A DNA stretch of 64,000 bases, taken from DASRDR01 sp963812945 [NCBI: uncultured Candidatus Rokubacteria bacterium]. GTDB lineage: Bacteria > Methylomirabilota > Methylomirabilia > Rokubacteriales. Each line of letters opens with the position of its first letter. Positions within the stretch are counted from its first letter, which is position 1. Made by a program: the position numbers and the translations under genes. This document shows positions 46,101 through 57,572 of the stretch, in pieces. The stretch is from assembly GCA_963812945.1 (NCBI GenBank), contig CAWEXD010000003.1, positions 248,001 through 312,000 of the forward strand, in the 5' to 3' direction. Under the pieces are notes generated by a model. That model had not been told where the DNA came from and ran no database searches. It worked only from the letters and a program-made list of their open reading frames with translations.

Positions 46101-47110
46101 AGCAGCGGAATGAACACGAGCCAGTTGATCAGGACGTTCCGGAGATAGATCGCGACGAACGACCACACGTCGGCCGACAGGAGATGTGGCCGGATCGCGA
46201 CGAAGTTCGAGTACTCGCGAAGGCGCCGCACGGGTTCGGGCTCGGGCTCGACCTTCTTGGAGGTCCGGAGAGAGCGCAGCTCGCCCGAGACGCCCTCGAG
46301 CCCCTGGGGATGGCGGTGGCACCACGCGGTGAACCAGCTCCCGACGTACCCGCCCCCCGAGACGGTCGACAGGTAGTGAAAGTGCCGCAGCAGGTCGTGG
46401 CGAGCAAGCCCTTGCAGGACACCCAAGGCAAACGTCCCGCTCCGGATGCCACCGCCCGACAGGCACAGCGCAGCGCGGGGCGGGCCGGGCACCGCGTGGA
46501 TCCGGGTGATGATGTCCGCCAGGCGAAGGTCGTAGATCCGCTTGATCACGCGTGGATAGGCGTCCTCGAGCAGCAGCCGATTGAAGCGCCGGAGATCGGG
46601 GCCGCCAAACGCCCTCTTCGTCAGCCGCGCCGCGCAGAGCTGTTCCGTTTCCTTGCGCCACAGGATCCCCGCCAGCGCCGAATACTCGAAGAGATCGGGG
46701 CTGTCCAAGATCCCGTTGAGCAGCTGCGCGAGCAGGCGCGCCGGAGGCGACTGGGCCAGGGCCGGCAGCGGGCGCCGGCCGAGGAGCCCGGCGAGATGGG
46801 ACGAGAAGGCGGAGTGAGGGTCGACGCAGGTCCAGCCCTTTTCCCGGTGTGGCCACAGATCGGGACAGAGGATAGAGAGCAGCTCGGACGCCGGAGACAC
46901 CCGGTCTGATCCCACGGCCTGCTCGGTGTCGACGGTGACGAAGTGTGTTTCGTCGAAATCCCAGGATTGAAGGTTGGTTGGCTGCTCGTGGAGCACGGCG
47001 TACTCTTCTTCGAGCACCTGGCAGACGTGCAGAGGAAGCGGCATCACCTTGGCGCAATCGGGTCCCCGGGCGTCGGATGCCGTGCCTGGATCTGGAACGG
47101 TGTGTGCCAT
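43127..47110 (-). CDS. Large membrane-embedded patatin-like phospholipase
   Basis: 1327 residues. The patatin oxyanion loop is LCLSGGGIRSGTFALG (218-223 for SGGGIR). The nucleophile is Ser251 in STVSGGGYVGS. The catalytic Asp, Asp1141, is in LLSDGGHFDNLGLYEM, far downstream. Between them lie about ten membrane helices (roughly residues 325-790) and a helical linker. Hydrolysis of phospholipid or another acyl ester is expected from the dyad. The N-terminal 200 residues are family-specific without recognisable domain. The ATG at 47110 follows GAGGGAG. It is monocistronic. Such 'split' patatins are known but rarely studied. Confidence 0.85.
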   Translation of the reverse strand: MAHTVPDPGTASDARGPDCAKVMPLPLHVCQVLEEEYAVLHEQPTNLQSWDFDETHFVTVDTEQAVGSDRVSPASELLSILCPDLWPHREKGWTCVDPHSAFSSHLAGLLGRRPLPALAQSPPARLLAQLLNGILDSPDLFEYSALAGILWRKETEQLCAARLTKRAFGGPDLRRFNRLLLEDAYPRVIKRIYDLRLADIITRIHAVPGPPRAALCLSGGGIRSGTFALGVLQGLARHDLLRHFHYLSTVSGGGYVGSWFTAWCHRHPQGLEGVSGELRSLRTSKKVEPEPEPVRRLREYSNFVAIRPHLLSADVWSFVAIYLRNVLINWLVFIPLLLAVLLGPRIAVALLYVDPADRWTLPWRSVGGTLQGTLLVLGFALSIAAIFYVTINRPSLEDLLARRRFWYGRRTQGHVLAFSVLPTIASGLCLSLFWAWFFRKRRFRAATLGDLEGDGLLAWYDWLVRLPQIADVTSEGIVLPVAFMPVLIVLGVLLYVTALASGRMYLGRWPRWQEMSGDLVAVVVTGIAGGLGTWLALNAVFNQAITERSSLVFHPAIYVCLAVPAYCLIFFLSAATFVAFTSRRNAAHRRGQQVLPIGDEEREWLARHSAWLLIAAIAWAAVTSLVLFGPMLLLESPRFLSAIGGMSGVIAFVGGRSSLTPATAEKGTKPTLAARLFGQTLSIAALLFIAVFVAALSLGTSALIASIEASSLGQFDPEYRPRISRVLRHGQWAGVPGPEVWVAVTREEVWTPLSKEGQLAILYQTPARLLFFLAVGLAAAGIGLSLVINLNQFSLHAAYRARLIRAFLGASRWTQRQDNPFTGFDPQDNVQMHELRPGLLKETSFKPGGLARLVGKLRDDPAGVLPTAWITILRDSLDGDTKSLLRNHRDPMPPSQSLKRKLFEDLNHLLESARLYERDDVADRAVSEHLQRLVRALWLNKMPDEKRRQLEARPTNRQLGDLTPPLGQGDTLIILNRGLLDDAFPEELERLPAPPPPYSLMHVVNVALNLVGGERLAWQERKAAPFTISPLHCGSHYVGYRRAREYGGRDGITLGTAAAISGAALSSNMGYHSSSSAVTFVLTLFNARLGWWLGNPGIRGSDLVRGACTFQEGYPSSSIRPLVFEAFGLTDDTRRDVLLSDGGHFDNLGLYEMVLRRCRYIVLVDGSQDPHGKFEDLGSAVRKIRIDLGVPIEFRDLDRILPDRDVTPQSGPGREKGAYCAIGHIQYRAVDPGADPGILIYIKPTMHGTEPADVRQYAATDPDFPHQSTLDQLFDESQFESYRALGSHAIDQLCGAAGDLTLPQFLSAIEETQGLTAEVPKPRGVDS

Positions 47111-47504
47111 GGCCGCTCCCTCTAGCGAATCTGTTCGGTCAGCCTCGACGGGCTGGGCCAGCCGGATGCCACGGTCGCCACGGACGGAAGATGTCGCGCA
47201 CGACGGATCGGCGCCTGACCGGCCTTGGAAAGCGAGATTCGCGCCAACGAGGAGGGCCGACCACCATCGCGCCCGTTCCGGCTGCAGCGACGGTCAGTTT
47301 GGTGCCGGGCCTCGGTCGCATGCCCGGCGCCGCTTCTCGAGCGAGTGCACCGCAAACAGGGCAGTCGACAGCCCCGAGACGCCAGGATCCGCTTGAAACC
47401 GTCGGAGAATCGACGGGTTCGCGACGCTGCACACCAGACTGTGCACCCTGCACTGTGGACAGTGCAGGCAGGGACCATGCCGCGGCGCTCGCCGTGACGG
47501 GCGC
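47111..47504. other. Intergenic region, no gene recognised
   Basis: About 390 bases between the patatin start and the C26 amidase stop. It includes several short open frames in both strands, none with conserved sequence. The only structured item is the hairpin at 47447-47468. Confidence 0.5.
47447..47468. repeat. Perfect 9-bp hairpin in intergenic DNA
   Basis: CCTGCACTG pairs exactly with CAGTGCAGG around a TGGA loop. No T-run follows on either strand, so it is not a canonical intrinsic terminator. It lies 37 bases past the stop codon of the C26 amidase on the minus strand and could be a processing or stability structure. Confidence 0.55.
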
Positions 47505-48257
47505 TCAGCGACGGGCGCGCTTCGCGGCCGCCGCGACGAAGCGCTCGAAGAGCCGGCGGGAGGGCGCGTGGCCGGCCCGGGCCAGCTCCTCCGGGTGCCA
47601 CTGGACCCCCACCAGAAAGGCCCAGCGGGCCGCGTCGGCAGGCTCGACCCCCTCCACCAGCCCGTCCGGAGCGTGGGCGACGGGGGTGAGCAGCGGCGCC
47701 AGCCCCTTGATGCCCTGGTGATGCAGGCTGTTCACCTCGATCTCCTCCAGGCCGAGGAGATCGCAGAGGGCGCTACCGGACCGGACGGCCACCGGATGAT
47801 GCGGCTCGGTGCGGGCACGGGGCGACTCTCCGCAGCTCTGGTCGTGCCCGAGGTGCTCCGGCCGGTCCGCGGTCAGATCCTGGTAGAGCGTCCCGCCGAG
47901 GGCGACGTTCAGCACCTGGACCCCGCGGCAAATCGCGAGCACCGGAAGGTCCTCCGCCAGTGCCCACTCGAGGAGTGTGAACTCGAGCGCGTCCCGCTCC
48001 GGCACGACCTCCACGTTCGGGCGCACGACCTCCTCGCCGTACCGCTCCGGGGCCACATCCTCACCGCCCGTCAGCACCAGCCCGTCGAGGAGATCGAACA
48101 GTGCGCGGAGCGATGGGCCGCCGTGGGCCGGCGTGACGATGAGAGGGATCCCGCCCGCCTCCTGGATCGCCACGATGTACGGCTCGTTGAGGAACGTCCG
48201 CCGCGTGCCGAGCCGAGTCGGCATGACCGACGCCGTGAGACCGATCCGGGGAGGCAC
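47505..48257 (-). CDS. Peptidase C26 glutamine amidotransferase-like (gamma-Glu-GABA hydrolase type)
   Basis: 250 residues. The class I glutamine amidotransferase triad: nucleophile Cys110 in LAICRGVQVLN, His in VGVQWHPEEL, then Glu. GLVLTGGEDVAPERYGE is typical of PuuD-like gamma-glutamyl-GABA hydrolases. It cleaves gamma-glutamyl amides. It is divergent from a gamma-glutamyltransferase gene, so both may act on gamma-glutamyl compounds; a shared regulation in the 115-base gap is possible. Confidence 0.9.
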   Translation of the reverse strand: MPPRIGLTASVMPTRLGTRRTFLNEPYIVAIQEAGGIPLIVTPAHGGPSLRALFDLLDGLVLTGGEDVAPERYGEEVVRPNVEVVPERDALEFTLLEWALAEDLPVLAICRGVQVLNVALGGTLYQDLTADRPEHLGHDQSCGESPRARTEPHHPVAVRSGSALCDLLGLEEIEVNSLHHQGIKGLAPLLTPVAHAPDGLVEGVEPADAARWAFLVGVQWHPEELARAGHAPSRRLFERFVAAAAKRARR

Positions 48258-48372
48258 GGCGCCACGCTAGCACCGCGCCACCTCGCCTGTCAAAACGCCG
48301 ATTTGGATTGACCCCCGGCCGCGGTCTGTGGTGCGATAGCGATCGGCTCTTGCGGAGGGGCCCACTGACACG

Positions 48373-50190
48373 ATGACCGTCGATTCCTATCGCCCGTCCA
48401 GCGAGCGCCCCGCCCCAATCCCCGATTCGGCCTCTGCCAACCCGGGGCCGCACGCGGGATCCGGTCCAGCGTCCTCCCTGCGCGCCAGTCGCCCGGAAGC
48501 GCTGGGGACCCGCCACGCTGTTGCCGCCGGGCACCCACTGGCGGCCCTCGCGGCGCACCGCATTCTCGAGGCCGGGGGCAACGCGATCGACGCGGGGGTG
48601 GCGGCCGGGATCTGTCTGGGCGTCGTCCATCCCGACATCGTGAGCTTCGCGGGCGTGGCCCCGATCATGGTCTACGAAGCGGGCCGCCGCACGGTGACGA
48701 CGATCTCGGGTCTCGGCGTCTGGCCGGCCCGGGCGAGCCTCGAGTTCTTCCGGGACCACTGCGGCGGCGACATGCCCGAGGGGCTCCTCCGCACCGTCGT
48801 CCCGGCGGCGCCTGATGCCTGGATCACCGCGCTCGAGCGGTTCGGCACGCTCGGCTTCGCGGAGGTCGCCCAGCCGGCGATCGAGTGCGCGCGGGACGGC
48901 TTCCCGCTCGGCCCGTTCGTCGCCCGGATCATCGGCGACAATGAGGCCGCGTACCGGCGGTGGCCCACCTCGGCCCCGATCTTCCTGCCCGGCGGCCAGG
49001 CGCCCCGGGCCGGCCAGCGCTTCGTCCAGGCCGACCTCGGGCGAACCCTGACCTACCTGGCGGACGAGGACCGCGCCGGACGCCGCGACGGCCGCGCCGC
49101 CGGGCTCGCCGCCGCGCGCGACGCGTTCTACCGGGGGGACGTCGCCGCCACCATCGCGCGCTACCACGCCGCGGAGGGCGGGCTCCTCACGCAGGACGAC
49201 CTCGCCGCCTTCCGCGTCGGCGTCGAGCCGCCCGTGCGGGCCACGTTCGGATCGCGCACGGTGGTGACCTGCGGCTTCTGGTGCCAGGGTCCGGTGCTCC
49301 TCCAGATGCTCCAGATCCTTCAGGACATCGACCTCGCCCGGCTCGGGCACAACACGCCGGACTACGTCCACACGGTCACGGAGGCGATGAAGCTCGCGTT
49401 CGCCGACCGGGAGGCCTTCTACGGCGATCCCCGCCACGTCGAGGTGCCGGGCCCCGGCCTCCTCGACCCGGCCTACGGCGCCACTCGCCGGGGGCTCATC
49501 GACCCCGGACGGGCCTGGCCCGCGATGCCACCCGCGGGCTCGCCGGCCGGGGCCCTTCCCCGGCCCGCGGCGGCCGCCGTCGCGGCCCACGCCGGAGGCC
49601 CGGCGGCCCTCGGCACCTCGTACGTCGCCGTGGTGGACCGCGACGGGAACGCCTTCTCGGCGACCCCGAGCGACGTGTCGACGGACACGCCGGTCATCCC
49701 CGGCACCGGGCTCGCCGTCTCCTCACGCGGCTCGCAGGGCTGGCTCGTGCCGGGCCACGCGAGCGCCGTCGCCCCGGGCAAGCGGCCCCGGCTCACGCCG
49801 AGCCCGGCCATGCTCTTCACGGCGGACGGGGAGGTCATGGCGTTCGGGACGCCGGGGGGCGACGTTCAGGCCCAGGCGATGCTCCAGGTGCTCCTGAACC
49901 TCTCCGTCTTCGGCATGAGCCCGCAGCGGGCCGTCGAGGCACCTCGCTTCGCGACTCAGTCGTTCCCGGACTCGTTCTGGCCCCATCGCTACTTCCCGGG
50001 CCGCGTCACCCTCGAGGGCCGCATCCCCGAGACGACGGCCGAGGCGCTCCGTGCCCGCGGCCACGACGTGCAGCGCTGGGGTGACTGGGAGTGGCGGGCG
50101 GGCGGGGCGTGCCTGGCGCGAGTGGACGCGCATGGCGTGCGGTGGGGCGCGGCGGATCCCCGGCGCGATTCCTGGGCGGTGGCCTGGTGA
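48373..50190 (+). CDS. Gamma-glutamyltransferase family protein
   Basis: 605 residues in a single chain that would be self-processed. GGNAIDAGVAAGICLGVVHP and MVPG-type N-lobe motifs fit; the catalytic Thr415 lies in GTSYVAVVDRDGN where the family usually has TTHxxVVD, so Thr is kept but the following Thr-His is Ser-Tyr. The second Gly-rich loop is PGTGLAVSSRGS. The protein has a long Pro/Ser-rich N-terminal lead without a clear signal peptide. Gamma-glutamyl transfer or acylase-type hydrolysis is possible. It is coupled (GTGA) to an M23 lipoprotein gene. Confidence 0.85.
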   Translation: MTVDSYRPSSERPAPIPDSASANPGPHAGSGPASSLRASRPEALGTRHAVAAGHPLAALAAHRILEAGGNAIDAGVAAGICLGVVHPDIVSFAGVAPIMVYEAGRRTVTTISGLGVWPARASLEFFRDHCGGDMPEGLLRTVVPAAPDAWITALERFGTLGFAEVAQPAIECARDGFPLGPFVARIIGDNEAAYRRWPTSAPIFLPGGQAPRAGQRFVQADLGRTLTYLADEDRAGRRDGRAAGLAAARDAFYRGDVAATIARYHAAEGGLLTQDDLAAFRVGVEPPVRATFGSRTVVTCGFWCQGPVLLQMLQILQDIDLARLGHNTPDYVHTVTEAMKLAFADREAFYGDPRHVEVPGPGLLDPAYGATRRGLIDPGRAWPAMPPAGSPAGALPRPAAAAVAAHAGGPAALGTSYVAVVDRDGNAFSATPSDVSTDTPVIPGTGLAVSSRGSQGWLVPGHASAVAPGKRPRLTPSPAMLFTADGEVMAFGTPGGDVQAQAMLQVLLNLSVFGMSPQRAVEAPRFATQSFPDSFWPHRYFPGRVTLEGRIPETTAEALRARGHDVQRWGDWEWRAGGACLARVDAHGVRWGAADPRRDSWAVAW

Positions 50191-50924
50191 GAGGCGCGCC
50201 GCGCCGCGACTGGCGTCGCCGGACGCTGCGGACACCCGGGGGCCGGCGGCTCAGAGTGCTGGCACGGAGCGGCCGGATCCTCACGCTCCTCCTGACGATG
50301 ACCGGCTGCGCGATCGAGGCCCCGCGGCCGACGGTGATGCCGGATGGACTGTCGGGCCCGATTGCCCTGGTCCCGCCGCCCGTCCTCTCCCGGTTCGGGG
50401 AGTGGCGAGGCGAGGGCGGCGCGGCGCGCCCGGCGCGCCACGCCGGGATCGACATCCGCGCGGCGTCCGGGACGCCAGTGCTGGCCGCCGCCGACGGCAT
50501 CGTCCTCCGGACGGGCTCGCAGGTCTACGCCGGACGGCTGGTCGTGGTCGCGCACGAGGTCGATCGGGCGACCGTCTACTATCACCTCTCGGCGATCGAG
50601 GTCGCGGCCGGCCAGGAGGTGCGGCGCGGTGACGTGATCGGACGGGTCGGGGCGAGCGGGAACGCGACGGCCCCGCATCTGCATTTCGGGCTGTGCCGGC
50701 GCGAGGGTGGACAGTGCGGCGAGCGGATCGACGGCGGCTGGCAGGATCCGACCCGGAACTGGATCGCCGACAACCCCTGCTTCGTGTCGGGGCGGGCGTA
50801 CCCGCCCCAGGGCGAGCACCTCACCTATCCGGTGCCGTGCCACGCCAGCGTCGGGACGAGCCTTCCGTCCGAGCGCGCCCCCGGAGGGCTCTCGCGGGCC
50901 CGTGCCCTGCTCCCGCCCGCGTAG
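50187..50924 (+). CDS. M23 family metallopeptidase, probable lipoprotein
   Basis: 245 residues from GTG 50187, overlapping the upstream stop. A basic start (RRDWRRRTLRT) leads into a hydrophobic stretch ending TMTGCAIE, a loose lipobox with Cys as +1. The LytM domain has HAGIDIRAASGTPVLAAADG (His and Asp ligands) and PHLHFGLCR with the last His. Two cysteine-containing segments follow. It is expected to cleave peptidoglycan cross-links in the envelope. Coupling with a gamma-glutamyltransferase-like gene is unusual. Confidence 0.85.
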   Translation: MRGAPRRDWRRRTLRTPGGRRLRVLARSGRILTLLLTMTGCAIEAPRPTVMPDGLSGPIALVPPPVLSRFGEWRGEGGAARPARHAGIDIRAASGTPVLAAADGIVLRTGSQVYAGRLVVVAHEVDRATVYYHLSAIEVAAGQEVRRGDVIGRVGASGNATAPHLHFGLCRREGGQCGERIDGGWQDPTRNWIADNPCFVSGRAYPPQGEHLTYPVPCHASVGTSLPSERAPGGLSRARALLPPA

Positions 50925-50936
50925 GCGGGGCCGGCA

Positions 50937-53540
<2,604 letters not shown>

Positions 53541-53568
53541 TGCGCCCTCCTTACCCCCGAATACGCGC

Positions 53569-53595
53569 GATCCCGCGACGCCCTCGCGCGGGATC
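53569..53595 (-). promoter_or_regulatory. Stem-loop at the 5' end of the clpB leader
   Basis: GATCCCGCG pairs perfectly with CGCGGGATC across a 9-base loop. It begins about 2 bases after the predicted transcription start and ends about 16 bases before the Shine-Dalgarno. It could stabilise the mRNA 5' end or act as a simple thermosensor. Confidence 0.5.
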
Positions 53596-53603
53596 TACTC
53601 CGG

Positions 53604-53631
53604 AGTCTAGCAGCGGGTTGGGCGCTGTCAA
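53604..53631 (-). promoter_or_regulatory. Sigma-70 type promoter of clpB
   Basis: On the minus strand TTGACA (53631-53626) and TAGACT (53609-53604) are 16 bases apart. The predicted start is near 53597, giving a ~57-base leader before the clpB ATG at 53540. The class resembles the promoters found ahead of hrcA and ftsH. Confidence 0.75.
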
Positions 53632-53704
53632 AAAGCCGTCACCCCCCGTCACCCCGTGGACACCCCTGCGCGTGTCCGCCCTCACGCGGCGCGGGCCGCG
53701 ACCG

Positions 53705-54757
53705 TCAGGCCGGATCGCGCGGGGGGGCGGGACGGAGCTCGCGAAGCTCCTCGAAGAGGGCCCGCTCGCGCGGGGTGAGATCGCGCGGGAGGACGAGCCG
53801 GACGCGCACGAGCTGGTCGCCCCGGCCGCCCTTGACGTGAGGCAGGCCGTAGCCAGGCAGGCGGAAGGTCCGCCCGCTACTGGTCTCCGGTGGGATCTTC
53901 ATCGAGACCTTGCCGCGGAGCGTGGGCACCTCCACCTCGGCGCCGAGCGCGGCCTCCCAGACGGCCAGGGGGAGCTCCACGTAGACGTCGTCCTCACGGC
54001 GCTCGAAGACGGCGTGAGGCTGCACACGAACCCGCAGGTAGAGGTCTCCGCGCGGGCCGCCCACTCCGGCCCCGCCCTCGCCCGCCGCGCGCACCCGCGA
54101 GCCGTCACGGACGCCGGCCGGAATCTTCACCTCCACGCGGTGGCTGCGAGTCACCTGGCCCGTGCCGCCGCACGTCCCGCAGGGCTCCTTCCCTTGCCGG
54201 CCCGAGCCGCGGCAGGTGCCGCACGGCTCGAGCTGCTGGAACTCGAGCGCGCGTCGCGTGCCGGCGTGGGCCTCCTCCAGGGTGATCTCGACCTCGGTCT
54301 CGACGTCCTGGCCCCGGCGCGGCCGCCCCCGACCGCCGAACAGCCCCGGGTCCTCGAGGTCGACGCCCTCGAACCGGCCCCCGCGCGCCCCGAGGTCGCC
54401 GAAGAACGTGCGGAAGAACTCGGAGAAGTCGCCGAGGTCGCCGGACTGGTCGACGTGCACCCGGTAGCCGCCCGGGCCCCCGCCGCCGGGCCGGCCTCCG
54501 AACCCGCCCGCACCCTGGTCGGCGTAGCGCGCCCAGTCTGACCCCAGCTCGTCGTAGCGCCGCCGCTTCTCGGGGTCGGAGAGGACCGCGTTCGCCTCGT
54601 TGATCTCCTTGAAGCGCTCGGCGGCGCCCTTGTTGCCCGGATTCTGGTCGGGGTGGTACTTCCGCGCGAGCTTCCGGTAGGCCTGCTTGATGGCCTTGGC
54701 GTCGGCGGTCTTCTCGACCCCTAGCGTCTTGTAATAGTCCTTGTAGGCGACGGACAC
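53705..54757 (-). CDS. DnaJ-like J-protein with half zinc finger
   Basis: 350 residues. J-domain with HPD (ARKYHPDQNPGNK), Gly-rich linker, and only two zinc repeats, CGTCRGSG and CGTCGGTG, where DnaJ has four. C-terminal domains are of DnaJ/CbpA type (VKIPAGVRDGSRVRAAGEG, then GDLYLRVRVQPHAVF). It probably co-operates with DnaK, and the adjacent clpB supports a disaggregation role. Starts with GTG. A TAGAAT hexamer at 54766-54771 (minus) may be its -10. Confidence 0.9.
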   Translation of the reverse strand: MSVAYKDYYKTLGVEKTADAKAIKQAYRKLARKYHPDQNPGNKGAAERFKEINEANAVLSDPEKRRRYDELGSDWARYADQGAGGFGGRPGGGGPGGYRVHVDQSGDLGDFSEFFRTFFGDLGARGGRFEGVDLEDPGLFGGRGRPRRGQDVETEVEITLEEAHAGTRRALEFQQLEPCGTCRGSGRQGKEPCGTCGGTGQVTRSHRVEVKIPAGVRDGSRVRAAGEGGAGVGGPRGDLYLRVRVQPHAVFERREDDVYVELPLAVWEAALGAEVEVPTLRGKVSMKIPPETSSGRTFRLPGYGLPHVKGGRGDQLVRVRLVLPRDLTPRERALFEELRELRPAPPRDPA

Positions 54758-54793
54758 GGTTGGATTCTAGCAGGCGCGGGGCCGCGCCCGCGG

Positions 54794-56698
<1,905 letters not shown>

Positions 56699-56718
56699 CC
56701 CACTATTTCCCGCCAAAA

Positions 56719-56747
56719 ATGCTAGCGGAGGGGGTCACCCCTGTCAA
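56719..56747 (-). promoter_or_regulatory. Sigma-70 type promoter of ftsH
   Basis: TTGACA (56747-56742) and TAGCAT (56724-56719) on the minus strand are separated by exactly 17 bases, ~20 bases before the ftsH ATG, so the leader is very short. Confidence 0.75.
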
Positions 56748-56810
56748 ACCGCGGGTCTCCAGTTGCCTGGAATCCTTGAAGGGCCCCCGTCGTCGCGAAT
56801 ACGTCGAGTT

Positions 56811-56941
56811 TCAGGGGCCGGGGCGAGGAGCGAGCAGCGCGAGGACGCAGGGCGGCGGCGCCCCGAGGCGTATGCCGCATACGTTGAGGGGCGCCGGCGC
56901 CCGAGGACGACGCGAGGCGACGCTCATCGCCCCGGCCCGCT
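56811..56941. repeat. Long imperfect inverted repeat between lemA and ftsH
   Basis: Arms of about 65 bases (56811-56875 and 56877-56941) pair imperfectly. Outer GCCGGGGCGA blocks match, inner CGGCGCCCC blocks match, and the centre CGTATGC/GCATACG is a perfect 7-bp stem around one base. The right end covers the lemA stop codon. Without a T-run, it may be a rho-dependent terminator structure, an mRNA stabiliser or a REP-type element. Confidence 0.65.
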
Positions 56942-57533
56942 AGAACTTGACGGCCGGGGGCGTCTGGCTGCCCGGCGTCGCCTCGAAGAAGGCCTTCTCC
57001 CGGAAGCCCCGGAAGGACGCGACGATGCTCGCCGGGAAGCGCCGGACGGCGGTGTTGTACTCCCGCACCGTCTCGTTGTAGCGGCGCCGCTCGACTGCGA
57101 TCCGGTTCTCGGTCCCCTCGAGCTGGCTCTGCAGCGCCAGGAAGTTCTGGTTCGACTTGAGCTCCGGGTAGCGCTCCACGGTCACGAGCAGCCGACTGAG
57201 CGCACTCCCGAGCTGGGACTGCACCTCCTGGAACTTCCGGAGCGCGGCCGGATCGTTGAGGACCTCGGGGGTGATCTGGATCTGCGAGGCCGCCGCCCGG
57301 GCGCGCGTGACCTCCTCGAGCACGGTGCGCTCCTGGGCCGCGAACCCCTTGACGGTCTCCACGAGGTTCGGGATCAGGTCGGTGCGCCGCTGGTAGACGT
57401 TCTGGACCTGCGCCCACGACTCCTGGACCGCCTGGTCCTTGGCGACCAGGTCGTTCCCGACCGAGACGAACCAGCCGGCGGCGCCGAGGACCACAAGCGC
57501 CACGACCGCCAGCACGACGAGCCCGGTCTTCAC
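56940..57533 (-). CDS. lemA: LemA family protein
   Basis: 197 residues. One N-terminal membrane helix (VVLAVVALVVLGAAGWFV) is followed by a long four-helix coiled domain with GNDLVAKDQAVQESWAQVQN, YQRRTDLIPNLVETVKGFA, and YNTAVRRFPASIVAS. LemA proteins have a small periplasmic or extracellular helical bundle and are linked to envelope stress. Start GTG 57533 is chosen since the ORF's longer start would include the TATACT box at 57541-57546. Located beside ftsH, an envelope protease. Confidence 0.9.
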   Translation of the reverse strand: MKTGLVVLAVVALVVLGAAGWFVSVGNDLVAKDQAVQESWAQVQNVYQRRTDLIPNLVETVKGFAAQERTVLEEVTRARAAASQIQITPEVLNDPAALRKFQEVQSQLGSALSRLLVTVERYPELKSNQNFLALQSQLEGTENRIAVERRRYNETVREYNTAVRRFPASIVASFRGFREKAFFEATPGSQTPPAVKF

Positions 57534-57572
57534 GGGCCGGAGTATAGCACCGGGGGGAGGTCGCACCCGGCG

